NCBI RefSeq assembly: GCF_001488575.1
Contig: NZ_LN831302.1
Span: 1,426,001-1,490,000, forward strand
Source of the DNA: Halobacterium hubeiense
GTDB lineage: Archaea; Halobacteriota; Halobacteria; Halobacteriales; Halobacteriaceae
DNA: 64,000 nt
Direction: 5' to 3'
Shown here: positions 55,167 to 64,000 of the stretch, one piece after another
Position numbering within the stretch: position 1 is the first letter of the stretch
How the letters are laid out: every line of letters begins with the position of its first letter
The notes under the pieces: generated by a model
The model's database searches: none
Told to the model about the DNA's origin: nothing
Seen by the model: only the letters and a program-made list of their open reading frames with translations
Position numbers and translations under genes: made by a program

Positions 55167-57878
55167 GTGAACGTACGGGGCGAGGTGACCGACGTCGACG
55201 AGGTGCGGTCCGTGAACACGCAGTACGGCGACCGGGACGTGCTCGACGTCCACGTCCGGCCTGACGCGGACAGCGACGCGGCCGCCGACGACCCCGGGGC
55301 GTCCGTGCGCGTGACGCTGTGGGGGAAGTGGACGGAGACCGTCCAGTACCTCGAATCCGGGATGGAGTTGCTGGTGACCGAAGCCGAAGAGGACGAGTGG
55401 AACGGCGAGGTCCAGTATTCGACGAGCAAGCAGTCGTACGTCGTCGTCGAGCCGGACTTCCTCGTGGACGTGACGAACATCCGGTCGTTCGTGCAGTGTC
55501 CGCGCCTCTACTACCTGAACAAGCTCTCCGGGCTCCCCCTCAAGTACCCGGTGACGAAGGGGACCATCGTCCACGAGGTGTTCGGCGACCTCCTCCGAGG
55601 ACGGGACCTCGACGAGTCCGTCGCGGAGCGCGTGGCTGACGCCGGCCTCGAACTCGGCCTACTCGGCCGGGACCGCGAGGAAGTCGAAGCCGACGTGCGC
55701 GCGAACGCGTCGGCCATCGAGGGGTGGCTGAAGCAGGGCCACCTCTCCGGGGACGGCGGCACCACCGAGGACACAGCGGAGGGCTGGCGCGCGGGCGACG
55801 ACTGGCGCTCGGAGTACACCCTCATCTCGGAGACGTTCGGCATCAAGGGGCGCTGCGACGCCATCCGACGGGGGATGCCCGTCGAACTGAAGACGGGGAA
55901 GAACACGAACCGCGACCCGCGCTTCCACGACAAGGTGCAGGCGGCCTGTTACGCGCTGATGCTCGAAGACCGCGGCGTGAACGCCGACACCGGCACCTTG
56001 CTCTACACGAAGAACGCCGCAGTGGACCGCAGCGAGGAGTCCGGCGACCTCTCGCCCGCCAAGGAGTTCTCCATCGGGAAGGGCTTCCTCGACTTCGTGG
56101 TGCGCCAGCGCAACCACCTCGCGGCAATCGAGTACGAGGGGAGTCCGCCGACGGGCTTCGAGGCGGACGCGAAGTGCGAGTACTGCTTCGAGCAGGACAC
56201 CTGCATGGTCGTGTCGGGCCGCCTCGACCAGGAGTCGAAGGCCGGCCAACTCGGCGAGCCGCTCCCCGACGAGGAGCGCGCGTACTTCGACGACATCTAT
56301 GCCGCAATCGAGCGCGAGCGCGGCTCCGTCCACGACGAGTACCGCAAGCTCTGGGAGCAGACCGCCGCCGAGCGCGCCGACGACGACCGCGCGGTCGTGG
56401 ACCTCGAACCCGCGGGCCAAGAGGAACTGCCGGACGGCCGGTGGCGGCTGACCGCAAAGCGGCCGACCGCCGCGGCCTCGAAGATTCGACAGGGCGACCG
56501 CGTGCTCGCCTCCGACGGCGACCCCGTGCGGGGGACCGCGGAGATGGCGCGCGTGGAGACGCTGGCGCCCGACCGCGTCGTCGTCACCGCCGACGAGCCC
56601 GTCGAACTCCGGCGGCTCGACGTCTACCCCTCCGAGTTGAGCGTCGACCGGATGATCACCGCGCTCCACGACGCGCTCCTGAAGGGCGACCAGCGCCGCA
56701 AGGACGTGCTCTTCGACCGCGCGAGCCCCGAGTTCCGGGACGACGAGCACACCGTCATCGAGAACAACGACGCGCAGAACGACGCCGTCAGCAAGGCGCT
56801 GAACGCCGAGGACTTCGCGCTCGTCCACGGACCGCCCGGCACCGGGAAGACGTACACCATCGCGACCCTCATCCGGGAGTTCGTCGACCGCGGCGACCGC
56901 GTGCTGTTGTCGGCGTTCACGAACCGCGCCGTCGACAACGCGCTCGAAGCTCTACGAGAACAGGGCCACGAGGACATCGTCCGCGTCGGGACGTCCACGG
57001 GCGTCCGCGAGGACATGCAGGACCTCCGCTTGAACCAGTCCGGCGACCCGGCGGAGTGCGCGCGAGCGCTCCAGACCGCCGACGTCGTCGCCGCCACCAC
57101 GGCGACCTGCGGCTCTCGCGTGATGCGCGAGCAGGAGTTCGACGTGGTGCTGGTGGACGAGGCCAGCCAGCTCACCGAGCCGGACACGCTCGCGGCAGTC
57201 AACCGCGGCGAGCGCTTCGTGCTCGTCGGCGACCACGAACAGCTCCCGCCGGTCGTGCGCTCGGGCGGCCGGCTCTCCAAGTCCCTGTTCGAGCGCCTCC
57301 ACGACACCCACCCGGAGGCGTCGGTGATGCTCGACCAGCAGTACCGGATGAGCCAGCGCATCCAGGCGTTCTCCTCCGAGGAGTTCTACGACGGCCAGCT
57401 TCGCCCCGCGACGGGAGAGGTCGCCGCGCAGACGCTCGCGGACCTCGGCGTGGAGACGGGTGGCGCGGTCCAGAACGGGGTCACATTCCACGACGTGCCC
57501 GGAACGAGCGACGCGCACGTCGACCCCGCGGAGGCCGAGCGCGTCGGCGAGGTCGTCCGCGAGTACGTCGAGGCCGGCGTGAATCCCGAGGACGTCGGCG
57601 TCATCGCGCCGTTCCGCGCGCAGGTCGCCGAAATCGGGCGCCGGGTCCCCGAGGGCGTCGCCGTGGACACCGTAGACCGCTTCCAGGGCTCTTCCAAGGA
57701 GGTCATCGTCGTCTCGTTCGTCGCGACCGGGAGCCTCGACGGCCCCATCTTCGAGGACCACCGGCGCGTGAACGTCGCGCTCACTCGCGCGAAGAAGAGC
57801 CTCGTGCTCGTCGGCGACGAGGCGGCGCTGCGCTCGGAGTCGCTGTACGACCGGATGGTCGAGTGGGCGTCGCTGTGA
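55167..57878 (+). CDS. Dna2-like nuclease-helicase
   Basis: A 903-residue fusion. Residues 1-105: OB-like domain (VRVTLWGKWTETVQYLESGMELLV). Residues 105-350: PD-(D/E)xK nuclease of the Cas4/AddB type with a four-Cys iron-sulfur site (Cys111 in FVQCPRLYYLNK; Cys337, Cys340 and Cys346 in CEYCFEQDTC) and catalytic segments VHEVFGDLLRG and MPVELKTGKN. Residues about 520-903: superfamily 1B helicase with Walker A GPPGTGKTYTI, VDEASQLTEPD, VGDHEQLPPVV, DQQYRMSQRIQ, DRFQGSSKEV and NVALTRAKK. Expected to act in DNA end resection or flap processing. GTG start at 55167, 27 bases after a GGTTTTTCG box. Confidence 0.93.
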   Translation: MNVRGEVTDVDEVRSVNTQYGDRDVLDVHVRPDADSDAAADDPGASVRVTLWGKWTETVQYLESGMELLVTEAEEDEWNGEVQYSTSKQSYVVVEPDFLVDVTNIRSFVQCPRLYYLNKLSGLPLKYPVTKGTIVHEVFGDLLRGRDLDESVAERVADAGLELGLLGRDREEVEADVRANASAIEGWLKQGHLSGDGGTTEDTAEGWRAGDDWRSEYTLISETFGIKGRCDAIRRGMPVELKTGKNTNRDPRFHDKVQAACYALMLEDRGVNADTGTLLYTKNAAVDRSEESGDLSPAKEFSIGKGFLDFVVRQRNHLAAIEYEGSPPTGFEADAKCEYCFEQDTCMVVSGRLDQESKAGQLGEPLPDEERAYFDDIYAAIERERGSVHDEYRKLWEQTAAERADDDRAVVDLEPAGQEELPDGRWRLTAKRPTAAASKIRQGDRVLASDGDPVRGTAEMARVETLAPDRVVVTADEPVELRRLDVYPSELSVDRMITALHDALLKGDQRRKDVLFDRASPEFRDDEHTVIENNDAQNDAVSKALNAEDFALVHGPPGTGKTYTIATLIREFVDRGDRVLLSAFTNRAVDNALEALREQGHEDIVRVGTSTGVREDMQDLRLNQSGDPAECARALQTADVVAATTATCGSRVMREQEFDVVLVDEASQLTEPDTLAAVNRGERFVLVGDHEQLPPVVRSGGRLSKSLFERLHDTHPEASVMLDQQYRMSQRIQAFSSEEFYDGQLRPATGEVAAQTLADLGVETGGAVQNGVTFHDVPGTSDAHVDPAEAERVGEVVREYVEAGVNPEDVGVIAPFRAQVAEIGRRVPEGVAVDTVDRFQGSSKEVIVVSFVATGSLDGPIFEDHRRVNVALTRAKKSLVLVGDEAALRSESLYDRMVEWASL

Positions 57879-58466
57879 CTACTCGACGGTCAGCACGCCG
57901 TCTCTCGTCACGTCGCCGTTGACGTTCACGGAGACGTCGTACTCGCCGGCGGACGCCGGGTTCCGGACGTCCGAGACGTCGAGGACGAGCCAGTCGCCGG
58001 CCTCGACGTCGTGGTTCCCGCCGAACGTGACAGCGAGCGTGCTGCCGTCGTTGCTCGTCGAGAGCCCACTCAGGTCGACCATCGCGTCGGTTTCGAGGAC
58101 GCCGTCGCCGTCGCTGTCGATGCCGATGCGCTCGATGTCCGACCCGCTGACGTTGCTGACGTCGGCCGAACTCGGGTACGTGACCTGTAGCTGGTTCAGG
58201 GAGTTCCCGACGGCGTCCGAACCCTCCTCGACGTGAACGCGAACGTAGTGGTCGTCGGTGTCGCCCGGCTCACCGTCGGCTGCGTGGATGAGTTCGGTCT
58301 GTACCTCGTCGGCCGCTCCGCCGTCCGTTTCGCCGTCCGCGAACGACGGCATCTCGATGTCGCCGACGGCCGGCACGGCGACCAGCACCGTCCCAGCCAG
58401 CACGACGGTGATGGCCACCATGAGCGCGACCCCGACGACGGGACTGACTGCCCGTCCAGCGCGCAT
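57879..58466 (-). CDS. Archaeal type IV pilin
   Basis: A 195-residue pilin precursor. The N-terminus MRAGRAVSPVVGVALMVAITVVLAG is the haloarchaeal PilA-type signal, with prepilin peptidase (PibD) cleavage expected just before AVSPV. The mature part is Asp/Ser/Gly-rich and beta-like (HYVRVHVEEGSDAVGNSLNQLQVTY, GDWLVLDVSDVRNP). It is probably assembled into an adhesion pilus or a pilin-like surface protein. No pilus assembly genes are near. Its stop abuts the helicase stop. A TATA-like GCCGTTTTCC is about 26 bases upstream. Confidence 0.9.
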   Translation of the reverse strand: MRAGRAVSPVVGVALMVAITVVLAGTVLVAVPAVGDIEMPSFADGETDGGAADEVQTELIHAADGEPGDTDDHYVRVHVEEGSDAVGNSLNQLQVTYPSSADVSNVSGSDIERIGIDSDGDGVLETDAMVDLSGLSTSNDGSTLAVTFGGNHDVEAGDWLVLDVSDVRNPASAGEYDVSVNVNGDVTRDGVLTVE

Positions 58467-58563
58467 CACCGGAGAGACTCGCGGCCCGCGGAAAACGGCG
58501 ATGGCCGTTCCGTTACACGTTGCGACCAGTAGGCGTTCGACGCGACGACGAATATCGCTGCTC

Positions 58564-59577
58564 TCAGGGCGTGACGACGAGCTTGCCGACCGTGTCGCGG
58601 TCCTGCATCGCGGCGAACGCCGCACCCGTCTCCGCCAGCGGGTAGGTGTCGGCGACCTCCGGCGCGAGGTCGCCGGCCGCCACGAGGTCGACGAGCCGCT
58701 GGAGGTCCTGCTGGGTGCCCATCGTGGAGCCAATGACTCGCTTGTGCCCGAGGAAGAGGTCCGGAACGTCGATTTCCGAGCGCCCGCCCGCCGTCCGGCC
58801 ACAGATTACCATGCGGCCGCCGCGCCGGAGCACCGTCTGTCCGAGTTCCGTGTACTCGCCGCCGAGGTGGTTGAGCACGGCGTCCGGCTCCCCGACGGCC
58901 TCAACCTCGGCCCGAATCTCCTCGGGGTCGGTAGACTGAATCGCGTGGTCCAGTCCCAGTTCGGTCACGCGGTCGAGCTTCTCCCGCGAGGACGACGTGC
59001 CGACTGTCTCCGCGCCGAGGACGTCTGCGAGCTGGACGGCGGCGACGCCGACGCCGCCCGTGACGCCAGGCACGAACACGAGGTCGGTCGGCCCGACCTC
59101 GGCGCGCCGGAGCATGTGGTAGGCGGTCATGTACGCCGTCGGCAGGGCCGCAGCGGCGGTCGCTCCGATTTCGTCCGGGAGCGCGACGAGCCGGCTGGCG
59201 TCCACGCGCGCCTGCTCGGCGAGGCCGCCGTGGAACAGCGAGAACTCCTCGCAGAGGTTCTCCGGCCCCTCGCGGCAGAACCGACACGTCCCACAGGTCT
59301 CGTTCGGACACAGCAGAACGCGGTCGCCGGGCTCGACGCCCGTCACGCCGTCCCCGACGTCCCGGACGGTGCCGGCGACGTCGAGCCCGCTGACGAACGG
59401 GAGGTCGTCGGCCGCGACCATCGCGGAGTCGCCCTCCAGAATCCAGAGGTCGTGGCGGTTGATGGCGCACGCTTCCACGTCTACGACGGCGTCGCCGGCA
59501 CCCGGTTCGGGGGTCGGCTGGTCGACGACGCCGACGCCGTTCGGTCCGGTCAACTCGGTGAATGCTGCGGCACGCAT
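58564..59577 (-). CDS. Zinc-binding NAD(P)-dependent oxidoreductase
   Basis: Medium-chain dehydrogenase of 337 residues. The catalytic domain holds VDVEACAINRHDLWILEG and GLDVAGTVRDVGDGV; the structural zinc lobe has the four Cys CPNETCGTCRFCREGPENLC. The Rossmann domain has FVPGVTGGVGVAAVQLADVLGAETVGTSSS. The pattern is between alcohol dehydrogenases and quinone oxidoreductases/acryloyl-CoA reductases; the substrate is unknown. A TATA-like element (TATGCCTATC) lies about 29 bases upstream. Confidence 0.9.
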   Translation of the reverse strand: MRAAAFTELTGPNGVGVVDQPTPEPGAGDAVVDVEACAINRHDLWILEGDSAMVAADDLPFVSGLDVAGTVRDVGDGVTGVEPGDRVLLCPNETCGTCRFCREGPENLCEEFSLFHGGLAEQARVDASRLVALPDEIGATAAAALPTAYMTAYHMLRRAEVGPTDLVFVPGVTGGVGVAAVQLADVLGAETVGTSSSREKLDRVTELGLDHAIQSTDPEEIRAEVEAVGEPDAVLNHLGGEYTELGQTVLRRGGRMVICGRTAGGRSEIDVPDLFLGHKRVIGSTMGTQQDLQRLVDLVAAGDLAPEVADTYPLAETGAAFAAMQDRDTVGKLVVTP

Positions 59578-59664
59578 CGCGTCGTCGTTCGGCCGACGCC
59601 CGGATAGGCATACGGGTGGTCGTCGCCTCTGCCTTTATCTCGGTGCGCAGCGAACCTACACGGG

Positions 59665-60177
59665 ATGCAGACTCTCGCAGTCGCGGCGACGCTGGTAGCG
59701 CAGGCGGGCTCTGGGCTCGACGTCGACGTCACGCTCGGGCAGGGGCTCGTCGGCGGCGCGGTCGGCGCGTTCCTGACGACGCTCGTGGTCGGCGCCATCG
59801 CGGTGGCGGTGTTCCCCGAGCGCACCGAGCGCCTGATGGCGCGCGTCCTCGACGACCCCGTGAACTCGTTCGCCTACGGCCTGTTCAGCGTCCTCGCGCT
59901 GTTCGTCGTGGCGATACTGCTCGTGTTCACCGTCGTCGGCATCGTCGTCGCGCTCCCGCTGGTGCTGGTCGCGTACGTCGTCTGGGCGGTCGGCGCCGCC
60001 GTCGCGTACCTCGCCGTCGCCGACCGGCTGGTCGGCCACGAGGACGGCTGGCTGAAGGCGCTGCTCGTCGCGGCGACCATCAACGGCGCGCTCGCGGCGA
60101 CTGGCGTCGGCGGCCTCCTCGCGGTCGTCGTCGGCATCACTGGCTTCGGCGCCGTCCTCCAGCCGTACCTCGACTGA
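59665..60177 (+). CDS. Multi-helix membrane protein
   Basis: A 170-residue protein with about four hydrophobic helices (GGAVGAFLTTLVVGAIAVAVF, YGLFSVLALFVVAILLVFTVVGIVVALPLVLVAYVVWAVGAAVAYLAV, ATGVGGLLAVVVGITGFGAVL). The motif FPERTERLMARVLDDPVNSFAYGL between helices recalls the membrane anchor region seen in bactofilin-associated or DUF8173-like haloarchaeal proteins. Function unknown. A TATA-like GCCTTTATC is about 30 bases upstream. Confidence 0.7.
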   Translation: MQTLAVAATLVAQAGSGLDVDVTLGQGLVGGAVGAFLTTLVVGAIAVAVFPERTERLMARVLDDPVNSFAYGLFSVLALFVVAILLVFTVVGIVVALPLVLVAYVVWAVGAAVAYLAVADRLVGHEDGWLKALLVAATINGALAATGVGGLLAVVVGITGFGAVLQPYLD

Positions 60178-60182
60178 CGCGC

Positions 60183-61289
60183 TCACCGGGCGCGGGCGAC
60201 GAGTCGCTCCCAGACCCCCGGCTCGGCCGTCGCGTCCGGCAGTCGGAACCTGACCGTGGTGCCGTCGCCGTCGTCGGCGAACTCCACGCTCCCGCCCGAC
60301 TCCCGCACCGTCCAGTAGACCAACCAGAGCCCGAGCCCGCTGGCGTGCGAGAGCGTCGTCTCCTCGGGCTGGTCGAGGACGTCGTACTCGCGGCCGGGAA
60401 TCCCCGAGCCGGTGTCCGCGACCTCCACGACCACGTCGTCGCCCGGCGGGTTCCGAACCGACGCCGTGATGCGAACGCTCTCGTCGTTGTGTTCGACGGC
60501 GTTCGCCAGCACCTCGTAGAGCGCGTCCTCCAGCGCGGCGTGGGCCGACACCGCCGCGTCCTCGGTGGCCGCGATTTCGACGTCGGCGCCCGGGTACTGC
60601 TGGCGGAGCCGCTCGACGGCGTCCGCGAGGACGGCGCCGGCGTCCTGCTCGCGGCAGTCGCCGCTCTCCCAGATGTCGAGGATGCGGCGCGTGCGCTCGC
60701 TGTTCTCCAGTAGCTCGTCGACGTGGTGGCGCGCGACCGCGACGTCCTCGTCGCCGGCGCCGAGCCGCGTTTCGAGGTTCTGAAGGTGGCCGTCCACGAC
60801 CGCCAGCTCGTTGCGGAGGTTGTGCCGAAGGACGCGTTGGTTCATCGTGAGCAGCTTCACGAGGTCCGCGAGCCGCGTGCGTTTCTCCTCGGAGACGACC
60901 GCGTAGAGGCTCGCCTGCGCGCCGACCGCGAGCCCGAGCCACATCGCGAACACCACCATGAACTCGACGTCGACGACCGGGTGCCCCTTCAGCAGCCAGA
61001 TGAGCGCGACCGCGACCGCCAACAGCGCGAAGCTCACGCCCGTCAGCGTGGTCAGTCTCGCCGCCCGCACCAGCCCGGGCTGGCTCACGTCCCGGCCGCG
61101 CGCGTCGGTACCGGAGTAGACGAGCGTCCCCGACAGCGCGAGCAGAATGAGCGTCTCCAGCGTGACGGCGAGCGTCCACCCCACGTGGAAGCCGTACGCG
61201 ACGGCGACGACGTACCCGAGGGCGGCGTACGCGTAGAACCACCAGTGCGCGGCTGGCTTCGTCGCCCGCTCGCGCACGCGTCCGAGCAT
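60183..61289 (-). CDS. Sensor histidine kinase
   Basis: A 368-residue membrane histidine kinase. The N-terminus holds about four membrane helices (WWFYAYAALGYVVAVAYGF, WTLAVTLETLILLALSGTLVY, ATLTGVSF-like segment, FMVVFAMWLGLAVGAQASLYAV). The phosphoacceptor H-box is QRVLRHNLRNELAVVDGHL. The ATPase domain has N-box LANAVEHNDESVRI, G1 VADTGSGIPGREYD and G2 HASGLGLWLVYWTVRESGGSVEF. The RHNLRNEL box is the common haloarchaeal type. No response regulator gene adjoins it; the signal is unknown. TATA-like GCATTAACG is 28 bases upstream. Confidence 0.93.
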   Translation of the reverse strand: MLGRVRERATKPAAHWWFYAYAALGYVVAVAYGFHVGWTLAVTLETLILLALSGTLVYSGTDARGRDVSQPGLVRAARLTTLTGVSFALLAVAVALIWLLKGHPVVDVEFMVVFAMWLGLAVGAQASLYAVVSEEKRTRLADLVKLLTMNQRVLRHNLRNELAVVDGHLQNLETRLGAGDEDVAVARHHVDELLENSERTRRILDIWESGDCREQDAGAVLADAVERLRQQYPGADVEIAATEDAAVSAHAALEDALYEVLANAVEHNDESVRITASVRNPPGDDVVVEVADTGSGIPGREYDVLDQPEETTLSHASGLGLWLVYWTVRESGGSVEFADDGDGTTVRFRLPDATAEPGVWERLVARAR

Positions 61290-61334
61290 AGCTGACGTTT
61301 CCGGTGGCGCACCGTTAATGCGTCGGCGACCCAG

Positions 61335-64000
61335 TCAGTCGTCGACGTGCTCGCGGACGCGCTCGTGGAACGCCCGCAGCACCGCGTCCTCGTCGTCCGC
61401 CAGCACCACGTCGCTGGCCGACAGCGTCGCCAGCCCGAACGACAGCGGGGACGGCGACTGCAGGGTCGTCTCGGCTATCTCGACGTCGCCCGCCCGGATT
61501 TCCGACAGCACCTCGCGGACGCCCGCCAAATCGAGCTTGTCCTCGATGAGTTCCCGATAGGTCTCGTCCAGTACCGCGAAGTCCGCTAAGTCCTCGGCGA
61601 ACCCGAGCAGCATCTCGCTTGCGACCTGTTGCTTGCTCGCGGACTTCTCGCGGCCCTTGTAGCGCTTCAGCACCATCAGCGCGCGCGTCGCGTCGATGCG
61701 GAAGTACCGCTGGAGGAGGTCCGTGCCGTCCAGCGCCGCCCGGAGCGTCTCGCGGGCGTCGTCGGGGTCGGTCTGCCGCAGTAGCTCCGCGACGTCCACC
61801 TTGCGGTTCAGCGGCATTGCGAGCGTGAAGCCGTTGTCCGCGACGGAGACGGCGACGTTCGCGTTCGCCTCGTTCGCGCACCGGTACGCCAGCAGGCGCG
61901 AGAGGCCGTCGTTGAACCGCCGGCCGTACGGCGTGCGGACGTGGTAGCGGCGGCGGTACTCGTCGCGGTCCTTGACCTCCTCGATGGCGATTCGCTCGGT
62001 CGTGCTGACGCTCTCCTCGCCGGCGTACCGAATCTGGTCGTCGTACATCCGCGCGAGCGCCCGGACCGCGTTCGCGCCAATCGGGAACTCGCGGAGCCAG
62101 CGCCGCACGGCCGCCGCGCCGCCGTCGTCGTACTTCGCGAGGAGGTCCGTCTGGAAGCGCGCTATCTCCCGCCCGAGGTCGTAGGACAGCGGCAGGCGCT
62201 CGGAGAACCACGACGGGACGGTCGCGCGCTCGCTCGTGCGGTCGACGTACACCTTCGACCCGCGGCGGTAGCGGTACGCGAACCGGTCGCCGCCCAGCAC
62301 GAACACGTCCCCCGCTTCCAAGGTGTCGAGGTAGCTCTCGTCGAGCTGGCCGACCCACTCGTCGTCGCCGCGCACGTAGACGTTCACCGTGAACGAGTCG
62401 GGAATCGTCCCGAGGTTCTGGAGGAGAATCGGGCGCGCGAGCCGCCCGCGCTTCCCGATTAGTCGCTCGCCGACCGCGAACTCGGGGTAGTGGTGGGTGC
62501 CCGAGGTGGGGTCGTCGGGGTCGCCGTCGTCGCCGCCCGGCGGGTCGTTCTCGTCGCGCCAAATCTTCGCGTACACGTTCCGGTCTTCGAGGCCGTCGTA
62601 CTCTGCCGTGAGGTAGCGGAACAGCGACTCGAAGTCGTCGTCCGCGTACTCGCGGTAGGGGTACGCAGCGCGCAGCGTCTCGCGGACCTCCGCTTCGGGG
62701 AGCGGTCCCTCGATGGCCATCCCGTAGACGTGCTGCGCGGCGACGTCGTGGGCGCGCTCGGGGATGTGCACGCGGTCCACGAACCCCTGTTCGGCCTGCC
62801 GGAGCATCACCGCACACTCCACGAGTTCGTCGCGGTCGAGCGCGATGACCCGGCCCGTCACGGTCCTCCCGGGGCGGTGGCCCGCGCGCCCGACGCGCTG
62901 GAGCAGGCTCGCCACCGACTTCGGCGACCCCACCTGCACCACGAGGTCGATGTGGGGCATGTCGATGCCGAGTTCGAGGCTCGTGGAGGTCGTGGTCACT
63001 TTCAGCGACCCCTCCTTGAGTTGCCGTTCGACCTCCTGCCGGCGGTCCTTCGACAGCGAGCCGTGGTGGCACGCCGACTCGTCCTCGCCGACGACGCCGC
63101 GCTCCCGGAGATTCTCCAGCACGCGCTCGGCGCCCGAGCGCGTGTTCGTGAACACGAGCGTGCTGTCGTTCGCCTCGATTAGCTCGCTTAGCTCCGCGTA
63201 GAACGCGTCGTTGACCGCGCCCGTCGAGGCGTTCACGAGGTCCGGCGTCGGACACGACAACTGGAGGTCGTAGTCCCGCGCGAACCGCGCGTCCACGATT
63301 TCGCAGTCTCTCGCTTCACCATCCTGAAATCCGACGAGGTAGCTCGCGATGTCCGACAGCGGCTCCACGGTCGCCGAGCAGCCGATGCGCGTGAAGTCGC
63401 CGGCGAGCCGCTGGAGGCGCTCCAGACTCACCGAGAGGTGCGTGCCGCGCTTCGAATCCGCGAGGCTGTGAATCTCGTCCACGACGACGTACTCGACGCT
63501 CCGGAGCTTCTCCCGGAACTTCGGGGAGTTCAGCAGAATCGCCAGCGTCTCCGGCGTCGTGTTCAGGATGTGCGGCGTCTGTTCGAGCATCTGCTGGCGC
63601 TCGTAGTCGGAGGTGTCGCCGTGCCGAATCGCCTGCCGGACGTCCGTCTCCACACCGCGCTCGGCGAGGCGCTCGCCGATGCCGTCCAGTGGCTCCGCGA
63701 GGTTGCGCTCGATGTCGTTCGCCAGCGACTTCAGCGGCGACACGTACAGGCAGTACACCTCGTTGTCCAGCCCGTCGGCCCGCTCGCGCTCGAACAGCTC
63801 GTTCAGAATCGCCGTGAACGAGGCGAGCGTCTTCCCGGAGCCCGTCGGCGCCGCCACCAGCGCGTTCTCGCCCGCGTGAATCAGCGGAATCGCCTCGCGC
63901 TGGGGCGGCGTCAGACAGCCGCCGTCCTGCTCGGGACGCCCGAACCGCTCGACCCACCACTCGCTGACCGCGGGGTCGAGGCTGTCCAGAATCTCGCGGT
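61335..64000 (-). CDS. Lhr-type superfamily 2 helicase (5' partial)
   Basis: The frame runs off the right end of the window, so the N-terminus is missing. Visible from 64000 leftwards: Q-motif-like LTPPQREAIPLIHAGENALV, Walker A AAPTGSGKTLASF, YVSPLKSLANDIERNL, Walker B VVVDEIHSLADSKRG, GCSATVEPL, FTNTRSGAERVL, STSLELGIDMP and QRVGRAGHRPGRTVTG. The winged-helix and Lhr-core parts follow. It lacks the C-terminal zinc finger of the other Lhr-type protein (9226-12054) and is closer to the canonical Lhr core. Expected 3'-5' DNA translocase in repair. About 890 residues are visible. Confidence 0.94.
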   Translation of the reverse strand, partial: REILDSLDPAVSEWWVERFGRPEQDGGCLTPPQREAIPLIHAGENALVAAPTGSGKTLASFTAILNELFERERADGLDNEVYCLYVSPLKSLANDIERNLAEPLDGIGERLAERGVETDVRQAIRHGDTSDYERQQMLEQTPHILNTTPETLAILLNSPKFREKLRSVEYVVVDEIHSLADSKRGTHLSVSLERLQRLAGDFTRIGCSATVEPLSDIASYLVGFQDGEARDCEIVDARFARDYDLQLSCPTPDLVNASTGAVNDAFYAELSELIEANDSTLVFTNTRSGAERVLENLRERGVVGEDESACHHGSLSKDRRQEVERQLKEGSLKVTTTSTSLELGIDMPHIDLVVQVGSPKSVASLLQRVGRAGHRPGRTVTGRVIALDRDELVECAVMLRQAEQGFVDRVHIPERAHDVAAQHVYGMAIEGPLPEAEVRETLRAAYPYREYADDDFESLFRYLTAEYDGLEDRNVYAKIWRDENDPPGGDDGDPDDPTSGTHHYPEFAVGERLIGKRGRLARPILLQNLGTIPDSFTVNVYVRGDDEWVGQLDESYLDTLEAGDVFVLGGDRFAYRYRRGSKVYVDRTSERATVPSWFSERLPLSYDLGREIARFQTDLLAKYDDGGAAAVRRWLREFPIGANAVRALARMYDDQIRYAGEESVSTTERIAIEEVKDRDEYRRRYHVRTPYGRRFNDGLSRLLAYRCANEANANVAVSVADNGFTLAMPLNRKVDVAELLRQTDPDDARETLRAALDGTDLLQRYFRIDATRALMVLKRYKGREKSASKQQVASEMLLGFAEDLADFAVLDETYRELIEDKLDLAGVREVLSEIRAGDVEIAETTLQSPSPLSFGLATLSASDVVLADDEDAVLRAFHERVREHVDD

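Noticed and set aside
1-64000. tRNA, rRNA or origin of replication
   Set aside because: No cloverleaf-like intergenic segment, rRNA core or orc1/cdc6 gene with ORB repeats was seen in the gaps read by eye. A tRNAscan run could still correct this.

Overview
The window is chromosomal DNA from a halophilic archaeon (class Halobacteria). The evidence is high G+C, very acidic proteins rich in Asp and Glu, twin-arginine lipoproteins, archaeal information-processing genes (RPA, aIF2-beta, proteasome alpha, RNase P proteins, SBDS) and many haloarchaea-restricted small proteins. Most genes have an A/T-rich TATA-like box centred about 26-30 bases before the start codon, which fits leaderless transcription and was used to choose starts. 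The species cannot be named from the sequence alone. No rRNA, tRNA or CRISPR array was found.

Layout. 1-9.1 kb: the end of a permease-UspA fusion, surE with a 10-codon leader, acetyltransferases, small zinc proteins, lipoproteins, and the shikimate kinase-chorismate mutase pair. 6.58-6.79 kb holds an unusual array of seven covarying hairpins. 9.2-24.2 kb: an Lhr-type helicase, the rpa-rpap-rpe single-strand-binding operon, a riboflavin/F420 pathway reductase, a glutaredoxin-thioredoxin reductase fusion, small regulators and aIF2-beta. 24.3-34.6 kb: an oxoguanine glycosylase, acylphosphatase, NAD(P)HX repair enzyme, MoaC, HflX, then a remnant of the archaeal proteasome/RNase P/SBDS superoperon. 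34.7-40.0 kb: a probable cell-surface cluster with three alkaline-phosphatase-fold hydrolases, a glycosyltransferase and a flippase-like membrane protein. 40.0-45.7 kb: pyrBI, a ParA-like ATPase beside a KaiC-like protein without a Walker A lysine, and an FKBP isomerase.

45.75-49.1 kb is the accessory region. A tyrosine recombinase faces a tightly overlapping three-gene operon on the other strand. Its genes encode an unrecognised 288-residue protein, a Thoeris ThsB-like TIR (DUF1863-type) protein and a four-helix membrane protein with RipA-like features. The base composition is less G+C-rich than its surroundings, and a gene fragment without a start codon lies at the far edge. This is the best candidate in the window for an undescribed system, probably a TIR-based antiviral module with a membrane effector.

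49.1-64 kb: a CYTH-domain protein, archaeal S-adenosylmethionine synthetase followed by a second copy of the hairpin repeat, a cystathionine gamma-synthase-like enzyme, a dicarboxylate/amino-acid symporter, a Dna2-like nuclease-helicase, a type IV pilin, a zinc oxidoreductase, a histidine kinase, and a second Lhr-type helicase cut by the window end. Convergent genes are packed very tightly, several sharing or abutting stop codons.
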